From contig NZ_ASWH01000001.1 of NCBI RefSeq assembly GCF_000407545.1, positions 434,001 through 498,000 on the forward strand: DNA of 64,000 nucleotides, in the 5' to 3' direction. Below the pieces are notes generated by a model. It was not told where the DNA came from. It did no database searches and saw nothing but the letters and a program-made list of their open reading frames with translations. Both the position numbers and the translations under genes were made by a program. Each line of letters begins with the position of its first letter. Within the stretch, counting starts at the first letter, position 1. Shown here piece by piece: positions 42,949 through 52,918 of this stretch. Source of the DNA: Enterococcus gilvus ATCC BAA-350 (lineage in GTDB: Bacteria > Bacillota > Bacilli > Lactobacillales > Enterococcaceae).

Positions 42949-42960
42949 TTCTTAGTTAGA
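42941..42960. promoter_or_regulatory. Palindromic operator over the ohyA -10 box
   Basis: TCTAACT-N6-AGTTAGA, two perfect 7-bp arms, covers the -10 region. Its size and symmetry resemble TetR-type operators, some of which respond to fatty acids. No such regulator gene lies in the window. Confidence 0.6.
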
Positions 42961-43031
42961 GAGGCGTCTTGTTTTCAATAAAATTTTCCGACTGGTATTC
43001 TGAATTTAGAATATAAGAAGGAGGAATCATC

Positions 43032-44804
43032 ATGAGATATACGAATGGAAATTATGAAGCATTTGCAAGACCGAGAAAACCGGCTGGCGTAGACGAAAAA
43101 AGTGCCTATATCGTCGGAGCAGGATTAGCTGGGTTAGCGGCGGCTGTTTTTCTGATCAGAGATGGTCAAATGAAGGGCGAACGTATCCACATTTTTGAGG
43201 AACTGTCCTTATCTGGCGGCTCGCTGGATGGCACCTTCATTCCCCACGACGGCTTTGTGACGCGAGGCGGCCGCGAGATGGAAAATCATTTTGAATGTTT
43301 ATGGGACTTGTTCCGTTCCGTGCCATCGTTGGAAGTGGAAGATGCGTCGGTCTTAGATGAATTTTATTGGTTGGACCATGATGATCCAAATTCATCCAAT
43401 TGTCGGATCATCCATAACCGTGGCGAACGTGCGGCGGATGATGGCGACTTCACCTTGTCGAAAAAGGCGCAAAAGGAATTGGTCGATTTGTTTATGACTT
43501 CTGAGGATCAATTGGTCGACAAAAAGATCGAAGACGTCTTTGGTGAGGAATTCTTTGAATCGAACTTTTGGCTGTATTGGTGTTCGATGTTTGCCTTCGA
43601 AAAATGGCATTCTGCGATCGAGATGCGCCGCTACGTGATGCGCTTCATCCACCATATTAAAGGCTTGCCAGATTTCACGGCGTTGAAATTTACCCGCTAC
43701 AACCAATACGAATCGTTAGTAAAACCGTTGTTGTCCTTCTTGAAGGAGCATGGCGTGGACTTCCAATATGAAACGAAGATCACCAATATCCAAGTCGATG
43801 CTGCGCCGGACAAAAAAGTGGCGAAGAAGATCCAGCTGACACGGGGAGGAAAAGCAGAAGAGATCACGTTAACAGGAAATGACCTCGTCTTTGTGACGAA
43901 CGGGTCCATCACAGAAAGCTCCACAGAAGGCGACCACCATACTCCGGCACCTATCACCCATGAGCTGGGCGGCAGTTGGAACCTGTGGAAGAACTTAGCG
44001 AAGCAATCGGATGAATTCGGGCACCCCGAGGTCTTTTGCGAGAACTTGCCGGATGAGAGCTGGTTTGTCTCTGCGACTGTGACGTGGGAAAACTTTGACA
44101 TCGAACCTTATATCTCTCGTTTGACGAAACGGAAACTACGGACGGGAAGCATCGTGACCGGCGGGATCATCACCATCAAGGATTCCAACTGGCTGATGAG
44201 CTTCGCGACCCATCGTCAACCGCATTTTAAAGAACAAACGGATCAGCAGACAGTTACTTGGGTATACGGTCTCCTGTCCAACACACCGGGGAACTACATC
44301 AAGAAGCCGATCGAACAATGCACGGGTCAAGAGATCGTGCAGGAATTGATGTACCACTTAGGCGTTCCAGAAGACGATATCCAAGCCTTCTCTGAAAAAT
44401 CCTGTGTGGTGGTTCCTGTCTATATGCCGTTCATCACCTCGTACTTCATGCTGCGTGAACCGGGGGATCGTCCGTTGGTCATTCCGAACGGTTCAGAAAA
44501 TCTGGCCTTCATCGGGAACTTTGCCGAAACGGAACGGGACACGGTCTTTACTACGGAATATTCTGTGCGGACAGCGATGGAAGCCGTCTACAGCTTCTTA
44601 GATATTGAACGGGGAGTGCCTGAAGTCTTCGCCTCTGCTTACGACATTCGGACGCTGGCGAACTCCGTCTATTACCTAAGCGACCGCAAGAAGCTCTCTG
44701 AGATGGACCTGCCGTATGTAGAGAAAAAAGTATTGGGGCATTTCGTCAAGAAGATCGAAAACACGTATATCGGGGACATATTAAAGGACAATCATCTATT
44801 GTAA
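43032..44804 (+). CDS. ohyA: Oleate hydratase (myosin-cross-reactive antigen family)
   Basis: An FAD-dependent hydratase converting oleate and other cis-9 unsaturated fatty acids to 10-hydroxy acids, a detoxification step. 590 residues, the usual length. The dinucleotide-binding [15 protein letters not shown] lies near residue 28, with GGSLDG downstream. The [15 protein letters not shown] segment holds the catalytic glutamate, and [19 protein letters not shown] the fatty-acid site. The AAGGAGG site is good. It stands alone with a strong promoter, palindromic operator and terminator. Confidence 0.96.
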   Translation: MRYTNGNYEAFARPRKPAGVDEKSAYIVGAGLAGLAAAVFLIRDGQMKGERIHIFEELSLSGGSLDGTFIPHDGFVTRGGREMENHFECLWDLFRSVPSLEVEDASVLDEFYWLDHDDPNSSNCRIIHNRGERAADDGDFTLSKKAQKELVDLFMTSEDQLVDKKIEDVFGEEFFESNFWLYWCSMFAFEKWHSAIEMRRYVMRFIHHIKGLPDFTALKFTRYNQYESLVKPLLSFLKEHGVDFQYETKITNIQVDAAPDKKVAKKIQLTRGGKAEEITLTGNDLVFVTNGSITESSTEGDHHTPAPITHELGGSWNLWKNLAKQSDEFGHPEVFCENLPDESWFVSATVTWENFDIEPYISRLTKRKLRTGSIVTGGIITIKDSNWLMSFATHRQPHFKEQTDQQTVTWVYGLLSNTPGNYIKKPIEQCTGQEIVQELMYHLGVPEDDIQAFSEKSCVVVPVYMPFITSYFMLREPGDRPLVIPNGSENLAFIGNFAETERDTVFTTEYSVRTAMEAVYSFLDIERGVPEVFASAYDIRTLANSVYYLSDRKKLSEMDLPYVEKKVLGHFVKKIENTYIGDILKDNHLL

Positions 44805-44900
44805 TAGGAATGATAGAGGAAACAAAAGGCACGACAGGCTTTTTCAATGAAACTATTTCTGTCAAGCGTCCGTTTTAACCAAACGAGTACGTCAAAAAAG

Positions 44901-44953
44901 AAAGACGAACACCCTTGATTCTATTGCAGATATCAAGGGTGTTCGTCTTTTTG
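44901..44953. terminator. Strong terminator after ohyA
   Basis: AAAGACGAACACCCTTGAT pairs with ATCAAGGGTGTTCGTCTTT, then T5; it lies about 95 bases past the ohyA stop, before the convergent Mga-like gene. Confidence 0.88.
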
Positions 44954-45022
44954 GATTAATTGTCCGTTTATTTGAGCGTCCTCGTTTGAAACGACACAAG
45001 AGAAAAAATAAAATAGGCTTCT

Positions 45023-46528
45023 TTATTTTTTCAAAGAGGAGGGTTCGGCATAAATACGTTCCAGTTTTTCTTCTAACTTTTTCTCAATAATTTGTATATC
45101 GGTGTGCTGTAAGGGATGTTCAACCACACAGATATCCTCAGCATGCCCATTTATAGAAGACATATTCGTGATGATCAAACTATTTTTGTTAGCAGATGAA
45201 TGTTCATCGGTCATAACTAAATTATAATTTTCAGCAAAATGATGCTGAATAATCTGTTTCAATCGCGCTCTCACTAGGAACGACATATCCGAATCTATGA
45301 CAATGTTAATTTGTGGTTCATATACCACACCCTTACCAAAGTAAGAAAATACTAACAAGTATTGTTTTATCAGCAATTCATTATTGTCAAACACAGCGTT
45401 GCTTGATTCCGTTTTCATTTCGTTAATAAAAGTAATTAATTTCTCAATCAAATTTCTAGGAGGTTTAGAGTCTCCTAGCGAATCGTAGCCGACTAGATCA
45501 AAATAGACACCAGGAAAAATTTTATTTTGAAGGTGTGTGCAAAAAAAGTATGTGTAAAACATGTTTTGCTCACCATAAGGGATCTTGAAAAAATCCTTTT
45601 GAAATTTTTCAAACATCAAATTTGTTGCACGATACACATCTGAATTATTTTTCTTGTGATAATTTAAGATCCGCTTTCCAACATAAGAAGATCGGTAAAC
45701 ACGGTGCCTCATTTCAAAAACTAAAAGAATGAACGTAAGCTCATTGTCATCGAAGATTTGATAATGATTCATTCCTGTAACCATTACTTGTTCCGCACGC
45801 AAAGAACGAATATTTACGTATTCATGCCAATTTTCAGTATCTGTGATGTAATGTTTTTTCTTGTTGCGCATAAGACAGATGGCCATGAAGTAGGCTGCTT
45901 GCTTTTTATAGACAGCGCTATAGCCAACCTTAAAAAGGGACTCTACATAATCAATTGATTTATAAATCTTGGCTTCATCTACGTATTCAAAAGGCCAGTC
46001 ACTGTTTCGATAGATCGTCCAAAGAAAAACATAAATGAAAAATCTGATTAATTTTTCCTCACCAATAAATGTCAGTTTGTTGCTGTCGATTTCCAAATGG
46101 AACGACTTCAATGTCTCGTTTATTTTTTTTATCGAATGTTTTAAAGAATAGATGTTTATAAAATTCTTCTCCGCGTATTTTTTTATGTTTTCTGTCCGCA
46201 GCATACATAGATCAATTAGTAATTTCGAATGCTCATCATTATAAATAATGTGAAGTTTTAAATGTTCAATGGAAGAATCAGACATGAAAAGTTTTACCCC
46301 TTTGAACTTTTCATAAACCAATTCGATGTTCTTTTCTTGTTCTTGATTGTATTCCTCAATGACCTCTTCAAGAAAATGAATATAGCGTTGCACACTTCGT
46401 TCGCTAATACTCAGTTCAGAACTGATTTTCTTAACTTCCAACCAATCTTCCTCCAGCTGAAAAAGTTCAAGTAGTCTGTAGCTTACCTTATTTCTTTTTT
46501 CTAATAAATCAAACAATTCACGTTTCAT
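45023..46528 (-). CDS. Mga-family helix-turn-helix regulator
   Basis: 501 residues from an ATG preceded by AGAGGTGG; a GTG three codons earlier is the alternative. The N-terminal HTH is VKKISSELSISERSVQRYIHFLEE (about residues 33-56), followed by the long helical region and a C-terminal EIIB-like part (INIVIDSDMSFLVRARLKQII near residue 410). Such proteins control virulence or stress genes. Low GC. Divergent from the gad block across about 700 bases, so it is the likely regulator of acid resistance here, taking the place of gadR. Confidence 0.8.
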   Translation of the reverse strand: MKRELFDLLEKRNKVSYRLLELFQLEEDWLEVKKISSELSISERSVQRYIHFLEEVIEEYNQEQEKNIELVYEKFKGVKLFMSDSSIEHLKLHIIYNDEHSKLLIDLCMLRTENIKKYAEKNFINIYSLKHSIKKINETLKSFHLEIDSNKLTFIGEEKLIRFFIYVFLWTIYRNSDWPFEYVDEAKIYKSIDYVESLFKVGYSAVYKKQAAYFMAICLMRNKKKHYITDTENWHEYVNIRSLRAEQVMVTGMNHYQIFDDNELTFILLVFEMRHRVYRSSYVGKRILNYHKKNNSDVYRATNLMFEKFQKDFFKIPYGEQNMFYTYFFCTHLQNKIFPGVYFDLVGYDSLGDSKPPRNLIEKLITFINEMKTESSNAVFDNNELLIKQYLLVFSYFGKGVVYEPQINIVIDSDMSFLVRARLKQIIQHHFAENYNLVMTDEHSSANKNSLIITNMSSINGHAEDICVVEHPLQHTDIQIIEKKLEEKLERIYAEPSSLKK

Positions 46529-47235
46529 TTTTACCACCTCTTAATTTTATTGTCGAATTCGATTTTCTATCTTCAATAGTAAAAAAGTGGAATAAACCAT
46601 CAAAGAAAAAATAGTGGTACGTAAGATTTGCTGCTATTCGATACACACCTATAAACACCAAACCATTAATCCTTTTGATGTATTTAAGCATTTTCTATGA
46701 CAATACAATAAATAAAAGAAAGTGCCTAACATAAAATGTCGTTTTATCGGACAAGAAATAGTCTTTTTAAGTCTTGTTTATCCTTTACTCTATAGTTGTT
46801 GCTCCGTGAGAAGGAATAACAACGAAATAGTAGGCGTATTTACAACGAAAGTGAAGGATCATAAAGGTATCTGATCAAAACATTTTGACTCTACTATTAA
46901 AAAATTAGTGGGAGAAAAAAGAAAGAAATAGCGGTAATTGCGAGTTATGTATAGACACAATAGTAAGCAATTTTCATTTTTTTGTACAGTTTATTGAATT
47001 TTTTTTCGATCGGATCAAGGAGGAAATAGCCCAAGTGAATCAACTGGATCATTGCTTGAACGTTTAATGGTGATGGGACTAACAGAAAGGACTTGGCGAT
47101 CGTGCGATAGGTACGATTGTTTATGAATAGATTTAATGAATGCGAAAAGATTAAGAGTGAAATATAAAAAATTTCTACATATACTATGCGAATCACCATG
47201 ATTTTATAAAAAAGATTTTTGAAAGGATACAGAAA
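46529..47235. other. 707-bp gap between Mga-like gene and gad block
   Basis: AT-rich. TATACT at 47180-47185 lies about 50 bases before the permease start but has no good -35 box, which fits activator-dependent expression. At about 47020-47125 a short frame (SLLERLMVMGLTERTW) faintly resembles a MarR/PadR winged-helix and is broken by stops. No intact gene seen. Confidence 0.5.
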
Positions 47236-48657
47236 ATGAATAAGTCACGTAAAATGTCGAAATTTGCTTTTTTTTCGATGACAGCATCACTTTTTATAAC
47301 AGTTTATGAGTACCCTACCTTTGCAAGTACAGGAAAAGCGTTAATCTTTTTTCTCTTATTGTGCGGCTTAGGCTGGTTTTTACCTGTCGCTTTATGCTCT
47401 GCAGAATTGGCTACGGCCGAAGGGTATCAAGAAGGCGGGATCTATAGTTGGGTAGGGAAGCCATTAGGAGAAAAATATGGCTTTGCAGCATTGTTTTTTC
47501 AATGGTTTCAGGTAACGGTCGGGTTTGTGACCATGATCTACTTCATTGTTGGTACATTGGCGTATATCTTGAAAATTCCAGCAATCAATGAAGATCCTTT
47601 GTTTAAATTTTTAACAGTCATCGGTATTTTTTGGTTACTGACTTTGTTGCAATTGAAGGGAACAGAAACAACTGCGAAGTTAGCGAAGTATGGTTTTAGC
47701 ATAGGGATTGTCTTACCAGTAATCGTTCTTTTACTATTGACGATCAAGTATTTTATGACGGGGCATGCCATCTCAACTAATTTCACGGACTCGTCCTTCA
47801 TACCCAAAGGAAAAAATATTGGTGCATTGACTTCTTTTGTTTTGGCATATATGGGGGTGGAAGCGTCGGCCTCTCATTTTTCAGATCTAGAAGATGCAAA
47901 AAATAGTTATCCCAAATTACTGATGTTGCTTGTAGTCGTCGGAATTCTAATGAGTACGATCGGCGGAAGTATTGTATCCATGGTTTTGAGTGGGACAATT
48001 TCCTCTGATGAAGGTGTTATGGATACTGCAACGAGATTGGTTTCCTCTGGTCATGTTGGATGGGGTGTTAAACTTATCGGCTTCTTAATCTCTTTTGGGA
48101 TATTGGCTCAAGTAAGCTCTTGGATCGTCAGTCCGACAGAAGGATTGCAATTTGCTGCAACAAAAAATTTATTGCCGAAGAAACTAGGTCAAAAGAATAG
48201 CAACGATGTTCCTGTAAGAATTCTTATCATTCAAGCTATCGTGGTGAGTGTCTGGGCAGCATTACTGACTTTTGGTGCCAGCAGCTCTGGTGGGAATGTC
48301 GGATTTCAAACCGCTATCTCGTTGACTGTATTGATTTATTTGAGTGCGTATATTTTATTCTTTGTTTCATATTTCGTTGTCTTATTGAAACATAAGGAGT
48401 TAAAAAGAGAGTTTAGTATACCAGGGAACACGTTTTGTAAAGCATTGATTGGAGGGATAGGGTTAGTGATATCAGTTGCAGCCGTCTGTACAGCATTTAT
48501 TGTGCCTACAACGATCGCAGAGTCGGATAGTCATGTGTATTTAATGAGTTTAAGCATTGGGTTTGTTGTGACAGTAGCAATGCCATTTGTTTTTTACCGC
48601 TTTTACTCAGTGCCGAATAAGAAAAGAAACGAAGAGAAAGGCGTGTCACTCGAATGA
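47236..48657 (+). CDS. gadC: APC-family amino acid antiporter, GadC-like (glutamate/GABA)
   Basis: 473 residues with 12 likely membrane spans. The N-terminal FAFFSMTASLFITVYEYPTF, FLPVALCSAELAT and YMGVEASASHFSDLEDAKNSYPK segments match the GadC/glutamate:GABA antiporter group. It would exchange external glutamate for internal GABA. gadB lies in the same cluster about 4.3 kb downstream with no opposing gene between, which supports the role. GAAAGGA precedes the start. Confidence 0.8.
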   Translation: MNKSRKMSKFAFFSMTASLFITVYEYPTFASTGKALIFFLLLCGLGWFLPVALCSAELATAEGYQEGGIYSWVGKPLGEKYGFAALFFQWFQVTVGFVTMIYFIVGTLAYILKIPAINEDPLFKFLTVIGIFWLLTLLQLKGTETTAKLAKYGFSIGIVLPVIVLLLLTIKYFMTGHAISTNFTDSSFIPKGKNIGALTSFVLAYMGVEASASHFSDLEDAKNSYPKLLMLLVVVGILMSTIGGSIVSMVLSGTISSDEGVMDTATRLVSSGHVGWGVKLIGFLISFGILAQVSSWIVSPTEGLQFAATKNLLPKKLGQKNSNDVPVRILIIQAIVVSVWAALLTFGASSSGGNVGFQTAISLTVLIYLSAYILFFVSYFVVLLKHKELKREFSIPGNTFCKALIGGIGLVISVAAVCTAFIVPTTIAESDSHVYLMSLSIGFVVTVAMPFVFYRFYSVPNKKRNEEKGVSLE

Positions 48658-51143
48658 AAATGGTAAAAAATGAATTCAAAAATTTATTAAAAAATAAGAT
48701 TCTCTTGATCTCTGTTATTGCGATTACTTTTATCCCGATTATCTATACTTCGATCTTTGATAAGTCGTTGTGGGACCCCTATGGTGGGATAAAAAACTTT
48801 CCCGTCGCTGTCGTCAATGAAGATGAAAGTGTTGAACTGATGGGGCAAAAAGTAAACGTCGGTGATCAAGTTATTGATAACTTAAAAAAAGACAAAGAGT
48901 TAGATTGGAAATTTGTCTCTGAAAAGCAAGCAATGAAGGGACTTAAAGAATTAGATTATTATATGATTATCACTATCCCGAAGGACTTTTCAAAATCTGC
49001 TGCTAGTGTGATCGATGCTGATCCTAAGAAGATGGAGATTACGTATACAACAAATGATTCTTATAATTATATTGGTAAGGAAATCTCTCAAGTCGCGGCC
49101 ACAGAATTAGAGATGAAGGTTCGTAATCAGGTAGTACAAGCATATGCCAGTGCAGTGGATACTGCAGCAGGTAAAATGGTTGGAGCATTGAATCAAGCAG
49201 CAGATGGATCGAATGAACTGTATTCTGGCAGTGGACAACTTGCCAATGGGATCAACGCCTATACAAATGGGGTTTCACAAGCAGATGACGGTTCTAAAAA
49301 ATTAGCAGGAGGAACTGCGCAATTAGCCGCATTTGTCGGACCATTGTCTTCCGGTGTCTCTCAATTAGATGCTGGATCGAAAGAGTTAAGCAACGCTTTA
49401 GGCGGAATCGATGCAGCAATCAACTCTAACCAAGCCAAAATCACAGAGGCGGATGCTGGTGTTGAATCCTTGTCTGTAGCGGCAAGATTAATGGCAGAGT
49501 CGTTGCAAAATTTTGAGAATAATTTGAATCCAGAGATCAGAGTGCAGTTATCGAAACAAATTGAGGCATTAGATTCTCAACTAAATGAATTGATTGTCAA
49601 TGCCAACGAATTAGCGTCTATCTCAATGGATTCTTCACAATTGGATCAAAAAAATACTGAGATTTCTCGTAAATTACTGGCGTTGACAGATGAGTTTGAT
49701 GCTGCTAATCAATCGATCAATAGTAAAATCAGCGACATTATTCAAAAAAATGAAGAACTATCGGAGCGTTTAAAATCGGAGTTGATAAAAAATCTGAACG
49801 CGGCTGTTGACAGTGATATGGCTAATTTGAATCAGAGGATTACAAATAAGATCAATGATATTAATAAGAATTTAGAAGAACTGTCGAATATCACTTTGGT
49901 TTTAGCGCAACAAGCTAATGAAGTAAGCAATATTTCAGGAAGCATGGCTAAGAATACGCAAAACGTACAAGTGACATTCTCAGAATTTAAAAAAGGGAAT
50001 CAGCAAATTGAAATGGCCCTAGGTGTCGTCCCAGCATCAGAAAGCGCTCAAAGTATAGTCAATCAGTTGAATCAGTTAAGTGCCGTGTTGAATCATACGG
50101 CAGAAGACATTCCAACAGCTGTTGCGGGCGTTCATAAATTAGCGTCAGGCAGTGAGCAATTGACTGGTGGATTGAATCAATTACAAGGGAAATTACCTGA
50201 ACTTAGCAGCGGTGTTGACCAGTTGAATGCAGGTTCTGACCAATTAGAAGATGGGTTAGACGAACTGAACAGCAAGTCTCCTGAACTAGTATCGGGGATC
50301 AAGCAGTTACAAGCTGGGGCAGGGGAATTAGCCAATGGCTTGGATTCGGGCGTAGATAAAGCAAAAAGTGTAAAAGTAACCCATAAGACGATTGATCAAT
50401 TTGTTGATCCAACGGGATTGAAAAACGATCAATATAGCAAGGTCAAAAATTATGGCGAGGCTTTAGCGCCGTATATCATGTCTCTAGCGCTTTTTGTTGG
50501 CTGTATGCTGTTTAACTTTGTCTATCCGATTCGTAAATCATCAATGGATGGTCAATCTAGCTTGGATTGGTGGTTAAGTAAAGTCAGCTTGGGCTTTGTC
50601 GTGTCGAGTTTGATGGCCATTATCCAAGTGACGACGATGATCTTGTTAGGATTGCCAGTTTATAATTTAGGGCTGCTTTATCTAACCGCGCTAATCACCG
50701 CTTGGTGTTATATGTCGATCGTGATGTTTTTAGCAATGACTTTCGATAATCCAGGACGATTTGCTGCAATGATCCTGCTGGTGTTACAACTCGGAGGTGC
50801 CGCTGGAACATTCCCAATTCAAACCCAAGGGAAGTTTTTCCAATTGATCCATCCTTTCTTGCCAATGTCTTATTCTCTTTATGCCTTTAGAGAAGCCATT
50901 GCAGGTGGAATAAGCAATGGTCTTGTGAATAAAAGCTATACGATCTTGCTTGTGCTGATGGTTCTCTTTGTTAGTTTGTTACGTATCTCAATGTTTTATT
51001 TACAGAAAAATCATTTGAGAGATGTCTCCTTGTTGAATGACAATCAAAAATTGATGGCTTTAGAAGTGGATGATCATCAGCGTCTATCCTCGCAGATTGA
51101 CGCGAATATCAAGAAAGAAAAAAATGAGGAAGAGAAGAAATGA
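48654..51143 (+). CDS. YhgE/Pip domain membrane protein
   Basis: 829 residues. One N-terminal membrane span with KNKILLISVIAITFIPIIYT and FPVAVVNEDE is followed by a long extracytoplasmic part (about 150-600). That part is rich in repeated G-x-x-x-L / QLxxG segments and coiled coil. An ABC-2-type membrane domain follows (about 600-790; VSLGFVVSSLMAI and HPFLPMSYSLYAFREAI). This is the architecture of YhgE and the phage infection protein Pip. It overlaps the antiporter gene by 4 bases (ATGA), so the two are coupled. Why it belongs to an acid-resistance operon is unknown; an envelope role is possible. Confidence 0.85.
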   Translation: MKMVKNEFKNLLKNKILLISVIAITFIPIIYTSIFDKSLWDPYGGIKNFPVAVVNEDESVELMGQKVNVGDQVIDNLKKDKELDWKFVSEKQAMKGLKELDYYMIITIPKDFSKSAASVIDADPKKMEITYTTNDSYNYIGKEISQVAATELEMKVRNQVVQAYASAVDTAAGKMVGALNQAADGSNELYSGSGQLANGINAYTNGVSQADDGSKKLAGGTAQLAAFVGPLSSGVSQLDAGSKELSNALGGIDAAINSNQAKITEADAGVESLSVAARLMAESLQNFENNLNPEIRVQLSKQIEALDSQLNELIVNANELASISMDSSQLDQKNTEISRKLLALTDEFDAANQSINSKISDIIQKNEELSERLKSELIKNLNAAVDSDMANLNQRITNKINDINKNLEELSNITLVLAQQANEVSNISGSMAKNTQNVQVTFSEFKKGNQQIEMALGVVPASESAQSIVNQLNQLSAVLNHTAEDIPTAVAGVHKLASGSEQLTGGLNQLQGKLPELSSGVDQLNAGSDQLEDGLDELNSKSPELVSGIKQLQAGAGELANGLDSGVDKAKSVKVTHKTIDQFVDPTGLKNDQYSKVKNYGEALAPYIMSLALFVGCMLFNFVYPIRKSSMDGQSSLDWWLSKVSLGFVVSSLMAIIQVTTMILLGLPVYNLGLLYLTALITAWCYMSIVMFLAMTFDNPGRFAAMILLVLQLGGAAGTFPIQTQGKFFQLIHPFLPMSYSLYAFREAIAGGISNGLVNKSYTILLVLMVLFVSLLRISMFYLQKNHLRDVSLLNDNQKLMALEVDDHQRLSSQIDANIKKEKNEEEKK

Positions 51144-51700
51144 AAAATATAAAACAATTTTTTGAATCTTATCGTTTTTTGCAAATTCTGACGGGTGGTA
51201 TCTATTTGATCATGGCCTTGTTGGCAATGCATTACACAGAAGATACCATCGTTGAATCCGTTCGACTATTCGGTGCATTTTCATTGATAAAGGGATTTTT
51301 TGAAATAATGAATCGAACCAAGATCTCTATGAGGACCCATAAAAGTCAGTATTCAGCACTTGCAATAGGCTTCGTGGATATAATGATCGGATTGATCCTA
51401 GTGGTTTATACGTCATTAGATCTAACCATGTTGTCCATTTTATTCGGTTTTTGGTTCATAGGGGATTCGGTGATTTCCTTTTTCTTATTGGATTTGGCAA
51501 AATCGATCGCGATACCCTATTACTATGTGTCACTAGTCGTTGACCTTATTGGCTGTATGATGGGCTTGCTTCTATTGGTAGGGGAAGGTTCCTTAATGAT
51601 CAATGTTCCTTCTTTGATCGGAAACTACTTTTTACTCTTCGGATTTACCAAGTTGATCGGTGGAGTAATCAATGTGGATAATCTTCATTCAGTGAAATAG
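51140..51700 (+). CDS. DUF308/HdeD-like acid-resistance membrane protein
   Basis: 186 residues with six short membrane spans. The repeated pattern ALAIGFVDIMIGLILVVY and LLILFGFWFIGDS-type segments is typical of HdeD/DUF308 proteins, linked in enteric bacteria to acid resistance at high cell density. It overlaps the YhgE-like gene by 4 bases. A terminator follows, so the first three genes form one unit. Confidence 0.75.
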   Translation: MKNIKQFFESYRFLQILTGGIYLIMALLAMHYTEDTIVESVRLFGAFSLIKGFFEIMNRTKISMRTHKSQYSALAIGFVDIMIGLILVVYTSLDLTMLSILFGFWFIGDSVISFFLLDLAKSIAIPYYYVSLVVDLIGCMMGLLLLVGEGSLMINVPSLIGNYFLLFGFTKLIGGVINVDNLHSVK

Positions 51701-51740
51701 AAAAACAAAACAAGTCGTTTGTAGCGGCTTGTTTTGTTTT
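51701..51740 (+). terminator. Terminator after HdeD-like gene
   Basis: AAAACAAAACAAG pairs with CTTGTTTTGTTTT around a 14-base loop. Confidence 0.8.
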
Positions 51741-51910
51741 ATAGATCTGTAAATAAGTAAAGAATATCGTTTTTTAGAGATAGAAATCTACAAGTGTTCT
51801 ATTTCTGAAAATTTTCTGACGCATAATACGACAATATATGCTCATTCGCAGCAATTATCATGCACTAGAATAAGAAATGTAGTAAAGGAAAGCGAAAAGG
51901 AGATTTTATT

Positions 51911-52891
51911 ATGTGTACAAGTATTTTTATGAGAACAGAAGACAATAAACATATTTTAGCGAGAACCATGGATTTTTCATACCCATTGGACGCAAAACCA
52001 ATCTATATTCCCCGAGAACATAACTGGGTTTCTGGTGCGGATAATAAACAATGGAACAATGAACTGGGATTTTTAGGAACGGGGTCAAACTTAGGGAAAG
52101 ATTACTTCGTTTGCGACGGAGTGAATGAAGCAGGTATTTCTATTGCAGAGCTATATTTACCCGGGGAACCACTTTATCAAAAAGAGGCAGAATCAGGTAG
52201 TCTTAATTTTTGTCCCCATGAATTTATTATGTGGGTATTAGGAAATATTTCTTCTATTGAAGAGTTGGGTGAGACGTTAGATTCAATTAATTTAGTAGAA
52301 CGACCTGTACCAATGCTAGGATTTGTAACGCCACTTCATTGGATCATTACAGATAAATCTGGAAAATCTGTTGTCATTGAACCGACAGAGAAAAAATTAA
52401 GATTCAAGGAAGATCCTGTAGAAGTCATGACGAATACACCACAATTGGAATGGCATTTAGAAAATCTGAGAAATTATTTAAATGTTCGTCCTGAACAATT
52501 TGATCCAATCAATTATGACGGCTACGAAGCGACAGCTTTTTCTCAAGGAACAGGAACTTCTGGATTGCCTGGTGGCTACACACCGCCAGAACGTTTTGTC
52601 CGAGCAACTTTCTTCAAACAATTTATTGAGAAAGCAGCTGATGAAAATGAGGGCGTCATGAATGCCCTGCATATACTAGCGACGGTAAGTATTCCAAAAG
52701 GGGTGGTTGTTAAAAGCACCGGTGAGCAAGATTATTCTCAATTCATTAGCATGATGTGCAATGAAAGTCGAACGGTTTATTTTAATGATTACGCAACTAA
52801 CGGCATTACAAGAGTAACCATCACAGAGGAGCTTTTGGAACAACGAGAAGTAAAAATCTTTGAAATTGATAAAACACCTGTATATAAATAA
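51911..52891 (+). CDS. Choloylglycine hydrolase family protein (bile salt hydrolase / penicillin V acylase-like)
   Basis: An Ntn hydrolase of 326 residues whose mature N-terminus would be Cys2 (MCTSIFMRTED). Key residues of bile salt hydrolases fall at the same numbers: C2, R18, D21, N175 (MTNTPQ) and R228 (PERFVRA), with NEAGISIAEL near 80. Sequence outside these is distant from classic enterococcal BSH, so bile salts, penicillin V or acyl-homoserine/acyl-amino-acid amides are all possible. No signal peptide. AAAAGGAG precedes the ATG. gadB starts 27 bases downstream, so the two are probably co-transcribed. Confidence 0.85.
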   Translation: MCTSIFMRTEDNKHILARTMDFSYPLDAKPIYIPREHNWVSGADNKQWNNELGFLGTGSNLGKDYFVCDGVNEAGISIAELYLPGEPLYQKEAESGSLNFCPHEFIMWVLGNISSIEELGETLDSINLVERPVPMLGFVTPLHWIITDKSGKSVVIEPTEKKLRFKEDPVEVMTNTPQLEWHLENLRNYLNVRPEQFDPINYDGYEATAFSQGTGTSGLPGGYTPPERFVRATFFKQFIEKAADENEGVMNALHILATVSIPKGVVVKSTGEQDYSQFISMMCNESRTVYFNDYATNGITRVTITEELLEQREVKIFEIDKTPVYK

Positions 52892-52918
52892 AGGATTCGA
52901 CCTTAGGAGGAAAGAAAA

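Noticed and set aside
44805..45022. Repeated AGCGTCC and AAACGA pieces flanking the ohyA terminator as a mobile element end.
   Set aside because: Too short and inconsistently ordered; no target duplication or second copy seen.
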